From an uncultured Clostridia bacterium (GTDB lineage: Bacteria; Bacillota; Clostridia; Oscillospirales; Oscillospiraceae): a stretch of 14,708 nt of DNA. Shown piece after piece: positions 13,908 to 14,708 of the stretch. Both the position numbers and the translations under genes were made by a program. The notes beneath the pieces are model-generated. The model made no database searches. It was not told the origin of the DNA and saw only the letters and a program-made list of their open reading frames with translations. The stretch lies in contig CALDMR010000186.1 of NCBI GenBank assembly GCA_937915065.1, forward strand, positions 1 through 14,708. Direction: 5' to 3'. The first letter of the stretch is position 1. The number at the start of each line of letters is the position of its first letter.

Positions 13908-13936
13908 TTGCGCAACGGGGCCCCGGGCGTTATACT
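13908..13936 (+). promoter_or_regulatory. Sigma-A-type promoter of the dCMP deaminase gene
   Basis: TTGCGC (13908-13913), a 17-bp spacer and TATACT (13931-13936) sit 30 nt before the ATG. The -35 is part of a palindrome, TTGCGCAA, flanked by CCCC and CGGGG (13904-13920), which may be an operator. Confidence 0.75.
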
Positions 13937-13965
13937 GAATCACATATCAAAAAAGGGGGCGCATT

Positions 13966-14481
13966 ATGCACCGCATCAGCAAGGAAAATTACTATCTCGA
14001 TATTGCCGAAACCGTGCTCAAGCGCGCTACCTGCCTGCGCCGCTGCTATGGGGCCATCATTGTCAAAAATGATGAGATCATTGCCACGGGGTACAACGGC
14101 GCGCCCAGGGGACGCAAAAACTGCGTGGATCTGGGCTATTGCACCCGCGAACAGATGCAGGTGCCCCGGGGCGAGCGGTACGAACTGTGCCGCAGCGTCC
14201 ATGCCGAGGCCAATGCCATCATTTCCGCTGCCCGGCGGGATATGGTGGGGGGCACCATCTATCTGGCAGGGCGGGATGCCCGCACCGGCGAACTGCTCCA
14301 CGACGCCACCTCCTGCGCCATGTGCCGCCGCACGATCATCAATGCGGGGCTGGAACGGGTGGTGATCCGCCGCACGGAGGAGGAATTTGAAATCGTTCCC
14401 GTGCAGAAGTGGATCGACGAGGACGATTCCCTGGATCTGGCCGGGGGCGAGTGCAGCTGCGGCTGCAGCTGCGGGGGCTGA
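13966..14481 (+). CDS. dCMP deaminase (ComEB-type cytidine/deoxycytidylate deaminase)
   Basis: 171 residues. The zinc-dependent deaminase core is complete: HAEANAI with His79 and catalytic Glu81, and SCAMCRRTIINAG with Cys117 and Cys120 as the other zinc ligands. The sequence ATGYNGAPRGRKNC and the Cys/His-containing insert before the HAE motif are typical of deoxycytidylate deaminases such as ComEB. The enzyme converts dCMP to dUMP, feeding thymidylate synthesis. The start follows AAAAAAGGGGG. The C-terminus is odd: after an acidic stretch it ends GGECSCGCSCGG, with four Cys in seven residues (163-169), beyond the normal fold and possibly metal-binding. It has its own promoter, and a riboswitch begins within about 15-30 nt after the stop. 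Confidence 0.93.
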   Translation: MHRISKENYYLDIAETVLKRATCLRRCYGAIIVKNDEIIATGYNGAPRGRKNCVDLGYCTREQMQVPRGERYELCRSVHAEANAIISAARRDMVGGTIYLAGRDARTGELLHDATSCAMCRRTIINAGLERVVIRRTEEEFEIVPVQKWIDEDDSLDLAGGECSCGCSCGG

Positions 14482-14489
14482 GCAAGCCC

Positions 14490-14708
14490 ACAACTGAACA
14501 GGTGCGTGGGGCGCGGGATCAGCGCCCGTCAAGCGGGGAAAATGGGTGAAATTCCCATGCAGCAGCCACTGCCGTGATCGGCCCGGAGGGGCCGTCAGTC
14601 GGAAGGCCCGTCATGCACTGGTAAAAGCCATCGTTCCGGGCCAACGGGAAACGGATGCCGCAGGGGAGGGCGCAGTGCGCCCGAAACCGGACAGCAGATA
14701 CCGGCGGG
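14490..14708 (+). ncRNA. Cobalamin (B12) riboswitch, possibly incomplete at the window edge
   Basis: Conserved blocks appear in order: the 5' ACAGGTGCG; the core GGGGAAAATGGGTGAAATTCCC (about 14535-14556, given here only as a motif region with hairpin ATGGG/CCCAT around TGAAATT); GCAGCAGCCACTGCCGTGA (about 14559-14577); a CGGCCC/GGGCCG stem; GTCATGCACTGG (about 14609-14620); GGGAAACGGATGCCG; and a 3' hairpin CCGG-ACAGCAGATA-CCGG (14687-14704) in the place of the last conserved stem. Adenosyl- or other cobalamins bind such RNAs and turn off downstream genes for B12 synthesis, uptake or B12-independent enzymes. The expression platform and controlled gene are beyond 14708. The exact 5' boundary is uncertain by about 10 nt. 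Confidence 0.87.

Noticed and set aside
1..14708. Mobile elements, defence islands, CRISPR, tRNA or biosynthetic clusters
   Set aside because: No transposase, integrase, direct-repeat array, tRNA-like fold or cluster of accessory genes was seen; gene content is mostly core and uniform in strand and composition.

Overview
The window looks like a chromosomal segment of a moderately high-GC, spore-former-type Clostridia, most likely Oscillospiraceae/Ruminococcaceae-like. The clues are an Rnf operon ending D-G-E-A-B, an HrcA/CIRCE heat-shock operon behind a sigma-A promoter, strong AGGAGG-type ribosome binding sites, a Spo0A-family regulator and a ComEB-type dCMP deaminase. The taxonomic placement is inference. 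All supported genes lie on the + strand, packing is dense, and I see no insertion sequence, phage, CRISPR array, tRNA or rRNA.

Layout. (1) 1-3197: the 3' part of an rnf operon (rnfD C-terminus, rnfG, rnfE, rnfA, rnfB), encoding most of the membrane-bound ferredoxin:NAD+ oxidoreductase, closed by a strong hairpin terminator. (2) 3196-4617: a single MATE-family exporter gene, probably with its own extended -10 promoter fused to the rnf terminator, and its own terminator. (3) 4681-11960: a near-consensus sigma-A promoter overlapping a perfect CIRCE operator, then hrcA-grpE-dnaK-dnaJ, followed with 20-28 nt gaps by a PHP-family phosphoesterase (histidinol-phosphatase-like), rpiB and a membrane-anchored PF13200-type glycoside-hydrolase-like protein. 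A GC-rich terminator follows. (4) 12033-12923: a divergent Spo0A-like response regulator with its own promoter and a perfect 28-bp palindrome after it. (5) 12987-13862: a TSUP/TauE-SafE-like membrane protein. (6) 13908-14481: a dCMP deaminase with its own promoter and an unusual Cys-rich tail. (7) about 14490-14708: a cobalamin riboswitch running to the window edge; the gene it controls lies outside.

Functionally, most of the window is conserved core physiology: energy conservation, protein folding, and pentose-phosphate and nucleotide metabolism. The most unusual item is the Spo0A-like regulator. Its receiver domain has Glu where the phosphorylated Asp should be and has lost one acidic-pocket residue, while the Spo0A-type DNA-binding domain is recognisable. 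That suggests a phosphorylation-independent paralog of the sporulation master regulator. I did not find convincing evidence of a wholly new multi-gene system.
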